Part shown: positions 32,049-38,932 of the stretch, piece by piece
How the letters are laid out: every line of letters begins with the position of its first letter
Position numbering within the stretch: position 1 is the stretch's first letter
Assembly (NCBI GenBank): GCA_943368345.1
Contig: CALRKY020000027.1
Location: forward strand, 1 to 39,077
Reading direction: 5' to 3'
DNA from: JADCGM01 sp943368345
Lineage (GTDB): Bacteria; Pseudomonadota; Alphaproteobacteria; Sphingomonadales; Sphingomonadaceae
DNA length: 39,077 nucleotides
Program-made: the position numbers and the translations under genes
Notes under the pieces: generated by a model
Seen by the model: the letters and a program-made list of their open reading frames with translations, nothing else
What the model was told of the DNA's origin: nothing
Databases searched by the model: none

Positions 32049-33307
32049 TGGACCATTTCGCCCCGAAAAACGGCGTCCTTCACGCGGAGGACGTCGATCT
32101 GGAACGGCTGGCCGCTGCCGTTGGCACGCCGTTTTATTGCTATTCCACCGCGACGATCGAGCGCCATTACCGGGTCTTTGCCGAAGCGCTGACTGGTCTG
32201 GACGCGCAGATTGCCTATGCGGTCAAGGCCAATCCCAACTTGAGCGTCATCGCGACGTTGGCGCGGCTGGGGGCGGGCGCCGATGTGGTGTCGGTCGGCG
32301 AGATGAAGCGGGCGCTCGCAGCCGGCGTTCCGGCCGACCGGATTATATTCTCCGGCGTCGGCAAGACCCGCGAGGAGATGGCGGCGGCGCTGATCGCCGG
32401 AGTTGGTCAGTATAATATCGAATCCGAACCCGAAGCACAGGATTTGTCCACCGTTGCCAGCGCCCTTGGCCATACCGCCAATGTCACGCTCAGGATCAAC
32501 CCGGATGTCGATGCCGGAACCCATGCCAAAATCTCGACCGGCAAGGCGGAGAATAAGTTCGGCATTCCATTGGCCCGCGCCGCGCCGGCCTTTGCGGCGG
32601 CGGCGGGTCTGCCGGGACTGAATTGCTGCGGCATCGCCCTCCACATCGGCAGTCAGCTGACCGATCTCACGCCGCTTGAACAGGCTTTCACCCGGGTTGG
32701 CGCGCTGATCGCCGATCTCAGGGCTGCCGGATACCGCATCGACCGCACCGACCTGGGCGGGGGCCTCGGCATCCCCTATGACCCGGACCTGCCGACACCG
32801 CCGTCGCCTGCGGCCTATGGCGAGATGGTGGCGCGGGTGACAAGGGGCTGGGACGTCCGGCTGATGTTTGAACCGGGCCGCATGATCGTCGGCAATGCCG
32901 GCGTGCTGGTCAGCCGGGTGATCCGGATCAAGGATGGTGCGGCGGCCAAATTCGTCGTTGCCGATGCGGCGATGAACGACCTGATGCGGCCAAGCCTTTA
33001 CGACGCGTGGCACGATATCCGCGCCGTCCGCCCACGCGGCGGGACGATGACCGCCCATGTGGTCGGGCCGATCTGCGAGACCGGCGATACCTTTGCAACG
33101 AACCGCGACCTGACCCCGCTGGCGGAGGGCGATCTCATCCTGTTCGCCACTGCCGGTGCTTACGGGGCAACCATGGCCAACACCTATAATTCGCGGTTGC
33201 TGGTGCCGGAGGTACTTGTGAACGGCTCCGACTGGGCGGTTGTACGGCCAAGAAGCGATTATGACGCCCTGCTCGGGCTGGACCGCATTGCGCCTTGGTT
33301 GGGGTGA
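32048..33307 (+). CDS. lysA: Diaminopimelate decarboxylase
   Basis: Decarboxylates meso-diaminopimelate to lysine with PLP. The 419-residue protein has FYCYSTATIERHYRVF and the PLP-Lys site IAYAVKANPNLSV. INPDVDAGTHAKISTGKAEN, CGIALHIGSQLTDL, LGGGLGIPYD and EPGRMIVGNAG follow, then GPICETGDTFA with the partner-subunit Cys, and AGAYGATMANTYNSR. All active-site segments are intact. It starts one base into the LptM-like stop (TGATG), so argH, the lipoprotein and lysA form a coupled unit. It ends 10 bp before the convergent TauE gene. Confidence 0.96.
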   Translation: MDHFAPKNGVLHAEDVDLERLAAAVGTPFYCYSTATIERHYRVFAEALTGLDAQIAYAVKANPNLSVIATLARLGAGADVVSVGEMKRALAAGVPADRIIFSGVGKTREEMAAALIAGVGQYNIESEPEAQDLSTVASALGHTANVTLRINPDVDAGTHAKISTGKAENKFGIPLARAAPAFAAAAGLPGLNCCGIALHIGSQLTDLTPLEQAFTRVGALIADLRAAGYRIDRTDLGGGLGIPYDPDLPTPPSPAAYGEMVARVTRGWDVRLMFEPGRMIVGNAGVLVSRVIRIKDGAAAKFVVADAAMNDLMRPSLYDAWHDIRAVRPRGGTMTAHVVGPICETGDTFATNRDLTPLAEGDLILFATAGAYGATMANTYNSRLLVPEVLVNGSDWAVVRPRSDYDALLGLDRIAPWLG

Positions 33308-33317
33308 TGCCTCCCGC

Positions 33318-34058
33318 CTAGCTCAGGAGCAATTTCCCGCTGGCAATCACCAACACGACCCCAAGCACCTGAAACAATCGCGGCGTTGGCAGGCGAGAGA
33401 CACCGAGGCGGGTGCCGATAATGGCACCGGCGATGACGGCGGCGATAAACCATGGGAGTTCAGGTGGCAGTCGACCGACGCTGGCGAAATTGCCGGCAAG
33501 TCCGGACATTGAATTCATCAGGATGAACAGCGCTGCAACGCCGCTGGCTCGGCGCGGTTCTGACCAACCAAGAAACAGCAACAGCGGGCTGAGAAATATC
33601 CCGCCACCGGTTCCGGTCAGCCCGGACAGCAGGCCGATGCCCGCCCCGCAACCCACCGCCAGCCACAGCGGTGGCGGCGCAATCCGTCCCTGCCGCTCCA
33701 ATGGGCTTGGCCACAGCAACCGGAGCGCCGCCAACAGCAGCACACCGCCGAGCAGGGGCCGGTAGGTCTCCGGCGGCAGGGAGATCCCGCCGCCGACAAA
33801 TGCCATCGGCAAGGCCCCAACGATGAACGGCAACACCAGTTTCAGGTCAAACTGCCCGGCCCGGGCGTAGCGCCAACTGGCGATGCTGGCGACGACAACG
33901 TTGAGCACCAAAGCGGTCGGCCGCATGGTCTCCGGCGCGACACTGAACAGCGCCATGATGGCGAGATAGGCCGACGCCCCGGCATGGCCGACCGAGGTGT
34001 AGAGCGCGGCCCCCAACAACATCAGGCCGGCGATCAGGGCGATGGTCGTCGGGTCCAT
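33318..34058 (-). CDS. TauE/SafE-family permease
   Basis: A 246-residue integral membrane protein with about seven or eight hydrophobic helices. It belongs to the TauE/SafE (DUF81) anion exporter family. The family repeat is seen as GAALYTSVGHAGASAYLAIM near the N-terminus and SGLTGTGGGIFLSPLLLFLG in the second half. Substrates in this family include sulfite, sulfoacetate and other organosulfur anions; none can be assigned here. The ATG at 34058 shares one base with the cobT stop (TAATG). It is therefore the last gene of the minus-strand cobS-to-TauE unit. Confidence 0.9.
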   Translation of the reverse strand: MDPTTIALIAGLMLLGAALYTSVGHAGASAYLAIMALFSVAPETMRPTALVLNVVVASIASWRYARAGQFDLKLVLPFIVGALPMAFVGGGISLPPETYRPLLGGVLLLAALRLLWPSPLERQGRIAPPPLWLAVGCGAGIGLLSGLTGTGGGIFLSPLLLFLGWSEPRRASGVAALFILMNSMSGLAGNFASVGRLPPELPWFIAAVIAGAIIGTRLGVSRLPTPRLFQVLGVVLVIASGKLLLS

Positions 34059-35911
34059 TACCGGCGGCCTTTTGCTTTGGTCGCGCCATCCTCTTCGAAC
34101 AATTGCGCCAGCTGCTCGATCAGGGTGCCGCCCAACTGCTCGGCGTCCATGATGGTGACCGCGCGCGAATAATAACGTGTCACATCATGGCCGATGCCGA
34201 CCGCGATCAACTCCACCGGTGATTTCTCCTCGATCCAGCCGATCACCTGGCGCAGATGCCGTTCCAGATAATTGCCGCTGTTCACCGACAGGGTGGAATC
34301 GTCGACCGGCGCCCCGTCGCTGATCACCATCAGGATGCGGCGATCCTCGTTCCGGCCAACCAATCGCTGGTGCGCCCACAGCAGCGCCTCCCCGTCGATA
34401 TTTTCCTTCAGCAGCCCTTCGCGCATCATCAAACCGAGATTCTTGCGGGCGCGCCGCCACGGTGAGTCGGCCGTTTTATAGAGAATGTGGCGCAGGTCGT
34501 TGAGACGGCCGGGCTTCGGCGGGCGGCCATCCGCCAGCCATTTCTCGCGCGCCTGCCCGCCCTTCCAGGCGCGGGTGGTGAAGCCCAGAATCTCCACCTT
34601 CACCGCGCAGCGTTCCAGCGTCCGTGCCAGAATGTCGGCGCAAATGGCGGCGATCGAAATGGGGCGCCCGCGCATCGAGCCGCTGTTGTCGATCAGCAGC
34701 GTCACGACGGTGTCGCGGAATTTGGTGTCGCGTTCTATCTTGTAGCTGAGCGCGTGCGTCGGGTTGACGACGATGCGGGTCAGGCGGGCGGCATCGAGTA
34801 CCCCCTCCTCCTGATCAAAGTCCCAGGCGCGGTTTTGCTGTGCCATCAGCCGCCGCTGCAGGCGGTTGGCGAGTTTGGTCACCGCGCCCTGCAAATGGGT
34901 CAGTTGCTGGTCGAGATAGGCGCGCAAACGCGTGAGTTCATCGGGGTCGCACAGCTCCTCCGCACTCACGGTTTCGTCATGGGCGGTCGTGTAGCTTTTA
35001 TAGTCAAAATCCGGTGGCAGGTCGCGTTCGGACGGGTTCGGACGCCACGGCATCATGCCGTCATCACCCTCCTCCCCCATTTCGGCGTCGGACATCATGT
35101 CCGATTCCATTTCGCCGGCCGCCTGTTCGGTTTCGTCGGCAGTCTCGGACTGTTCGGCCCGGGCCTCCACCGACGAATCGCCGCCGCCGGAGTCCTCGTC
35201 ATTCTCGTCGCCCGAGTCGTCGGGTTTGTCCTGATCGTCCTCGTCCTGATCGTCGGTTTGATCCTGATCGAAATCGTCGGTCGGGTCCTCACCAAGGCCA
35301 AGATCGGCGAGGACATGTTTCAGCATCTGGCCAAAGGCTGCCTGATCATCGATCCGCGCCAGCAATTGGTCGAGATGGGATCCAGCCTTTGCTTCCACCG
35401 AAGCGCGGACCAGATCGACCGCTGCGGCGGCGCTGTCGGGCGGAGCATCGCCGGTCAGCCGTTCCCGGACCAGCAACTGGATGGCGGTTGCCAGCGGTAC
35501 CTCCGCCTCGGTCCGGGCCCGCGCAATCGGATCGGCCTTGACCCTGGCCTCGGTCATCCCGCGCAGGTTGGCGGCAACTCCTGCCATGTCGCGCGTGCCC
35601 AGCGCCTCGATCCGGGCCTGTTCGACGGCATTGTAGATTTCGCGCGGCAGGCCGGGCCCCGGCTGGCCCTTGCTATGCGCCGCGACGTCATGGTGCCGCT
35701 GCCGGAGCGCAAAGGCATCGGCCCAACCGCGGATTTCAGCAATCTGGTCCGCCGGAAGCGACCGCGCCGGTTGCGGCACCCGCGCCTGTTTGCCCGCCAT
35801 CTGGGGCTTGTCGGCGGTATATTGCACCTCTCCTTCCGGCTCATGCCCCATCGCCCGCAGCGTCCCCGCAAGCGCAAGCCGGAAGTCTTCGAGAGGGTTG
35901 TGGTCAGCCAT
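34058..35911 (-). CDS. cobT: CobT-like VWA-domain protein
   Basis: About 617 residues, homologous to CobT of the aerobic cobaltochelatase CobNST. The N-terminal region (PLEDFRLALAGTLRAMGHEP) is followed by a very acidic segment at about 210-280 (runs of Asp, Glu, Gln). A C-terminal VWA domain has the MIDAS motif LLIDNSGSMRG at about 405 and later GIGHDVTRYYSRAVTI. The ATG at 35911 is chosen; TTG at 35923 is also in frame. Neither has a clear ribosome-binding site. The gene begins five bases after the vapC stop, so it may depend on reading-through translation. No cobN is in the window, so cobalt chelation cannot be assumed. Confidence 0.9.
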   Translation of the reverse strand: MADHNPLEDFRLALAGTLRAMGHEPEGEVQYTADKPQMAGKQARVPQPARSLPADQIAEIRGWADAFALRQRHHDVAAHSKGQPGPGLPREIYNAVEQARIEALGTRDMAGVAANLRGMTEARVKADPIARARTEAEVPLATAIQLLVRERLTGDAPPDSAAAAVDLVRASVEAKAGSHLDQLLARIDDQAAFGQMLKHVLADLGLGEDPTDDFDQDQTDDQDEDDQDKPDDSGDENDEDSGGGDSSVEARAEQSETADETEQAAGEMESDMMSDAEMGEEGDDGMMPWRPNPSERDLPPDFDYKSYTTAHDETVSAEELCDPDELTRLRAYLDQQLTHLQGAVTKLANRLQRRLMAQQNRAWDFDQEEGVLDAARLTRIVVNPTHALSYKIERDTKFRDTVVTLLIDNSGSMRGRPISIAAICADILARTLERCAVKVEILGFTTRAWKGGQAREKWLADGRPPKPGRLNDLRHILYKTADSPWRRARKNLGLMMREGLLKENIDGEALLWAHQRLVGRNEDRRILMVISDGAPVDDSTLSVNSGNYLERHLRQVIGWIEEKSPVELIAVGIGHDVTRYYSRAVTIMDAEQLGGTLIEQLAQLFEEDGATKAKGRR

Positions 35912-35916
35912 CGGTA

Positions 35917-36303
35917 CTACCAAACAGTCTTGCAGCCAAAGGCGGCGAACACCGGGTCACGGGTGACAACGGCCAAATCCTCGCTCAACGCCTGCGCGGC
36001 GATCAGGCGATCAAAAGGATCGCGGTGTTCACCCGACATCAGGCCGGCGCGAAGCGCATGCGCGGTGGTGACGTCGAGCCCGGTGAACTGATTCTCTGCC
36101 ATCAACGTCGGAAAGCGGTTCTCAGGGTCGCCAAATTCGGTGAGTTTGCCGATGCGAAACTTGATCGCGATCTCAATCGCGCTCACCGCGCTGACGAACA
36201 CCGGATCGTCACCCGCCGATATCACCCGCCGCGCCTCGGGGCCGAGCCTTGGAGAATCGAGCCACCACCAAATGACCGCGTGCGTGTCGAGCAACACCGC
36301 CAC
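35917..36303 (-). CDS. vapC: PIN-domain toxin, VapC family (second copy)
   Basis: A 128-residue PIN-domain protein. It has D6 (LLDTH), E44 (SAIEIAIK), D95/D98 (HRDPFDRL) and D116 (VTRDPVF) as active-site acids. It is only distantly similar to the first PIN protein at 3258, so this is not a recent duplication. It starts three bases after the Phd-type antitoxin stop. The pair sits between cobS and cobT, genes normally adjacent in alphaproteobacteria. Its stop is five bases before the cobT ATG. Confidence 0.92.
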   Translation of the reverse strand: MAVLLDTHAVIWWWLDSPRLGPEARRVISAGDDPVFVSAVSAIEIAIKFRIGKLTEFGDPENRFPTLMAENQFTGLDVTTAHALRAGLMSGEHRDPFDRLIAAQALSEDLAVVTRDPVFAAFGCKTVW

Positions 36304-36306
36304 TGA

Positions 36307-36564
36307 TCAAATATCCCGCAGTTTCTGCTCCCAGGCATCAAGATCAGCATCGGTCATTGCAGACTGAATGGCATCATCCCCCAGAGCCGCCAACTCGGGC
36401 CAACCGCCGGGTTTGCGCGACACTTTTGGTGCATCCTCAAGTTTCACCAACCGGGCATAAGGCCGCCCGGATTTGGCGACGATAATCTCCTCGCCGGAAT
36501 GCGCCCGATCGAGCAGCTTGGAAAACTGCGTCTTGGCGTCATGGACATTGACAGTGGCGGACAT
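36307..36564 (-). CDS. Phd/YefM-type antitoxin
   Basis: An 85-residue Phd-fold antitoxin. The DNA-binding, dimerising N-terminus is typical: VNVHDAKTQFSKLLDRAHSG followed by EEIIVAKSGRPYARLVKLE. The C-terminal tail (WPELAALGDDAIQSAMTDAD, then LDAWE) would wrap the toxin. The ATG at 36564 has AGGGAG about eight bases upstream. Two tandem TGGACTAAG repeats just upstream (36579-36596) are likely autoregulatory. Partner of the PIN toxin directly downstream. Confidence 0.93.
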   Translation of the reverse strand: MSATVNVHDAKTQFSKLLDRAHSGEEIIVAKSGRPYARLVKLEDAPKVSRKPGGWPELAALGDDAIQSAMTDADLDAWEQKLRDI

Positions 36565-36578
36565 GGCTAGACTCCCTA

Positions 36579-36596
36579 CTTAGTCCACTTAGTCCA
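36579..36596 (-). promoter_or_regulatory. Tandem TGGACTAAG repeats before the Phd/VapC pair
   Basis: Two exact, adjacent nine-base copies (CTTAGTCCA on the plus strand) lie 15-32 bp upstream of the antitoxin ATG, in the 58-bp gap after cobS. Direct repeats overlapping the promoter are a usual place for Phd-type autoregulation. This suggests the module has its own promoter within the cob genes. Confidence 0.6.
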
Positions 36597-36622
36597 TAAC
36601 ACTATGATCAGCAAGCTATCGC

Positions 36623-37573
36623 TCACCGTTTGCCCTTTGCCACCACGCTTTCGGGAAGGTCTTCCCCGAACACCCGCTGATAATATTCGGCGACCAGCGA
36701 CCGTTCATTCTCATCGCATTTGTTGAGGAAGGAGACGCGGAAGGCAAAGCCCAGATTGCTGAATATCGTCGCATTCTGCGCCCAGGTCAGCACGGTGCGC
36801 GGGCTCATGACGGTGGAGATATCCCCGGCAATGAAACCCGCCCGGGTCATTTCAGCGACCTTCACCATGTTCGCCACGGTCTTGCGGTCAAAGCCCGGGG
36901 CCTTTGCCGACACGATGTCGGTTTCGGTGTCGGCAGGCAGATAGTTAAGCGTGGTGACGATTGACCAGCGGTCCATCTGGCCCTGATTGATCTGCTGGGT
37001 ACCGTGATACAGCCCGGTCGTGTCGCCAAGGCCGACGGTGTTCGCGGTGGCAAACAGCCGGAAATACGGGTTCGGGCGGATCACCCGGTTCTGATCGAGC
37101 AGCGTCAGCTTGCCCTCCACCTCCAGCACCCGCTGGATGACGAACATCACGTCCGGCCGTCCGGCATCATATTCGTCGAACACCAACGCGGTTGGCGTCT
37201 GCAGGCACCAGGGCAGCAGCCCTTCGCGGAACTCGGTCACCTGTTTGCCGTCCTTCAGGACGATGGCATCCTTGCCGACCAGATCAATTCGGCTGATGTG
37301 CGAATCCAGATTGATGCGGACGCAGGGCCAGTTGAGCCGGGCGGCAACCTGTTCGATATGGGTCGACTTACCGGTGCCGTGATAGCCTTGGATCATCACC
37401 CGGCGGTTGAAGGCAAACCCCGCGAGAATGGCGAGCGTGGTTTCGGGATCAAATACATAGTTCGGATCAAGGTCCGGCACCCGTTCATCCGCCTTGCTGA
37501 ACGCGGGAATGGCCCAGTCGATATCAACGCCAAAGGTGGTGCGCGCATCGACACTCGTGTCGGGTGCGGCCAT
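36623..37573 (-). CDS. cobS: CobS-like AAA+ (MoxR-type) ATPase
   Basis: About 316 residues, homologous to CobS of aerobic cobaltochelatase. Order: FGVDIDWAIPAFSKADERVP, PNYVFDPETTLAILAGFAFN, and Walker A in MIQGYHGTGKSTHIEQVAAR. PCVRINLDSHISRIDLVGKD comes next, then Walker B TALVFDEYDAGRPDVMFVIQ. FRLFATANTVGLGDTTGLYH and MDRWSIV carry sensor and arginine-finger residues. ATG 37573 is chosen on family N-terminus. In-frame TTG codons at 37621 and 37645 would extend it by 16 or 24 residues, the latter overlapping the J-protein end. Strongly conserved, so the ATPase is probably active. Confidence 0.93.
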   Translation of the reverse strand: MAAPDTSVDARTTFGVDIDWAIPAFSKADERVPDLDPNYVFDPETTLAILAGFAFNRRVMIQGYHGTGKSTHIEQVAARLNWPCVRINLDSHISRIDLVGKDAIVLKDGKQVTEFREGLLPWCLQTPTALVFDEYDAGRPDVMFVIQRVLEVEGKLTLLDQNRVIRPNPYFRLFATANTVGLGDTTGLYHGTQQINQGQMDRWSIVTTLNYLPADTETDIVSAKAPGFDRKTVANMVKVAEMTRAGFIAGDISTVMSPRTVLTWAQNATIFSNLGFAFRVSFLNKCDENERSLVAEYYQRVFGEDLPESVVAKGKR

Positions 37574-37634
37574 GGCGGTGGTGGCATGGGGATCGGGATG
37601 GGCGAGTGGGGTCGAGGTCAAGGTCGGTCTTTCG

Positions 37635-38207
37635 TCAGGCAGCAAAGGCAGCCGCGGATTTCAGATGGGTATAGGCGTCGATGACTTCCTGCAATTTGCC
37701 CTCAAGGCTCCGGTCACCGCCATTTGAATCGGGGTGGTAGCGGCGCACCAGTTCCTTATAGGCCCGGCGGATATCGGCAAAGCAGGCCGTGCTGTCGAGA
37801 CGCAAAACAGTCAGGGCCTTGCGGTCCGCCACCGAAACCGGCTTGCCACCCCGGCTGATCGCCTCGTCAAACCGGCGACGGCCAAAGCGATTGGCGAGGA
37901 TGCCCAGCGGATCGTCGGCATCCTCAAGACCGCCATTGGTGGCAAAGGGCCGAGTTGCGCGCTCCCACGAGGGATGCGGATTCTGGGCAGCGGCAATCTC
38001 GTCCGGGTTCATCCCATTGAAATAATTATAGGCCGCATTGAAGGCGCGGACATGCTCCAGGCAAAACCAGTGCCAGCCCTCCGCCCGGTCGCCCATGTTT
38101 GATCGGGGTGCGCGGAACTCGCCGGGAAGCAGGCAGCCGTTCGCCTCGCAGGCGTGTTCCACGCCTTCGACCCGTCCATAAAAATGCTTTGCTCGCTCAC
38201 TGGCCAC
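37635..38207 (-). CDS. J-domain protein with Cys/His-rich N-terminus
   Basis: About 190 residues. The C-terminal J-domain (about 130-185) has TVLRLDSTACFADIRRAYKE, and the essential HPD lies in RRYHPDSNGGDRS. It should stimulate an Hsp70. The N-terminal part carries C-x4-C (HACEANGCLLPGEFRAP) and WHWFCLEHVRAFNAAYNYF, together a possible zinc-binding C-x4-C...C-x2-H set. Then comes a conserved middle (PLGILANRFGRRRFDEAIS). GTG at 38207 is chosen as fitting the family start; a longer frame to 38294 would run past the divergent bolA start. It is upstream of cobS, a conserved placement in alphaproteobacteria. Confidence 0.87.
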   Translation of the reverse strand: MASERAKHFYGRVEGVEHACEANGCLLPGEFRAPRSNMGDRAEGWHWFCLEHVRAFNAAYNYFNGMNPDEIAAAQNPHPSWERATRPFATNGGLEDADDPLGILANRFGRRRFDEAISRGGKPVSVADRKALTVLRLDSTACFADIRRAYKELVRRYHPDSNGGDRSLEGKLQEVIDAYTHLKSAAAFAA

Positions 38208-38248
38208 GGCGGGCTTATAGACCGGGCGGCCAACAATGGGAGCCGCAG

Positions 38249-38518
38249 ATGGGACCAGTCGCCACCGAAATTCACGCGCTGCTGACGGCGGCACTTGCCC
38301 CGCAGAGCCTCGATGTCATCGACGACAGCGAGTCGCACCGCGGCCATGCCGGTCACGACGCGCGCGGCGAAAGTCATTTCACCGTGCGGGTCGTCAGCGC
38401 CCAGTTCACCGGACAAAGCCGGATCGACCGGCAGCGGGCAGTCAATGCCGCGCTTGCCGACTTGCTGGCTGGCCGGGTGCACGCCCTAAGCATTGTCGCC
38501 CGCGCTCCGGGCGAGTAA
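38249..38518 (+). CDS. bolA: BolA-family protein
   Basis: An 89-residue BolA-type protein. The core reads PVATEIHALLTAALAPQSLD, VIDDSESHRGH, ESHFTVRVVSAQFTGQSRID and RQRAVNAALADLLAGRVHAL. The BolA fold, with its conserved His residues, partners with monothiol glutaredoxins in Fe-S handling and acts as a regulator in some bacteria. The ATG at 38249 has GGGAG six bases upstream. It is divergent from the J-protein/cobS/cobT genes by about 41 bp and ends 12 bp before a tRNA gene. Confidence 0.92.
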   Translation: MGPVATEIHALLTAALAPQSLDVIDDSESHRGHAGHDARGESHFTVRVVSAQFTGQSRIDRQRAVNAALADLLAGRVHALSIVARAPGE

Positions 38519-38530
38519 AGACGCCCTCGC

Positions 38531-38605
38531 GCCGGATTAGCACAGCGGTAGTGCAGCGGTTTTGTAAACCGAAGGTCGGGGGTTCGATTCCCTCATCCGG
38601 CACCA
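38531..38605 (+). tRNA. tRNA-Thr (anticodon TGT), CCA encoded
   Basis: The sequence folds as a full cloverleaf. The acceptor GCCGGAT pairs perfectly with ATCCGGC. The D arm is GCAC/GTGC. The anticodon stem is GCGGT/ACCGA with loop TTTGTAA, giving anticodon TGT at 38563-38565 (reads ACA). The T arm is GGGGG-TTCGATT-CCCTC with one G-T pair. The outermost anticodon-stem pair is a G-A mismatch. The 3' CCA (38603-38605) is encoded. An integrase follows, so the 3' end is probably an integration site. Confidence 0.95.
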
Positions 38606-38611
38606 TTTCAC

Positions 38612-38690
38612 TGACCGCCGGCGTTCGTTAGTGCTTGAAATACAAGAGTAAATCTGCTACTTATTCCACTGACTTGACCGCCAGCGTTCG
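38612..38690. repeat. Direct repeat TGACCGCC(G/A)GCGTTCG
   Basis: Two 16-base copies with one difference lie at 38612-38627 and 38675-38690, between the tRNA 3' end and the integrase start. Their starts are 63 bp apart. They could be integrase arm-type binding sites. Confidence 0.6.
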
Positions 38691-38693
38691 CCA

Positions 38694-38769
38694 TTGGCCC
38701 CCAACATTCGGGGGGTTTTGGGGGCCACGCTGGGGGCCACGACGCTGCAATGGAATGAAGTGGCCCTCA
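38694..38769. repeat. Four copies of GTGGCCCCCA-like motif in mirrored arrangement
   Basis: TGGGGGCCAC occurs at 38719-38728 and 38731-38740. The reverse form occurs at 38694-38703 (TTGGCCCCCA) and 38760-38769 (GTGGCCCTCA), each with one mismatch. Together they make an inverted-direct-direct-inverted set just upstream of the integrase ATG. Such sets fit integrase arm sites or an autoregulatory operator. Confidence 0.6.
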
Positions 38770-38770
38770 A

Positions 38771-38932
38771 ATGGCTTTGACCGACACCGCGATTCGCAAC
38801 GCCAAGGCTCAACCGAAGCCCTACAAAATGGCGGACGCGCGGGGTCTGTTCCTTCTCGTGCAGCCGTCTGGCGGAAAGCTGTGGCGGCTCAAGTACCGGA
38901 TTGGCGGCAAGGAGAAGAAGCTAGCGTTGTGA
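38771..38932 (+). pseudogene. Tyrosine integrase (DUF4102 Arm-binding type), cut off by an IS
   Basis: The first 52-53 codons of a P4-type phage/island integrase: MALTDTAIRNAKAQPKPYKM, then ADARGLFLLVQPSGGKLWRL and KYRIGGKEKKLAL. This is the DUF4102 Arm-DNA-binding domain; the family normally continues for about 350 more residues with GxYPxxSLAxAR. The frame stops at TGA 38930-38932 exactly where IS-like sequence (TGATCTGCCCCC) begins. The gene is therefore broken by an insertion, and the catalytic Arg-His-Tyr domain, if still present, lies beyond the window. It starts 165 bp after tRNA-Thr and points away from it. Confidence 0.85.

Noticed and set aside
34487..36091. A 534-codon open frame on the plus strand across cobT and vapC
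   Set aside because: It is antisense to well-supported genes, and its low-complexity stretch simply mirrors the acidic region of CobT.
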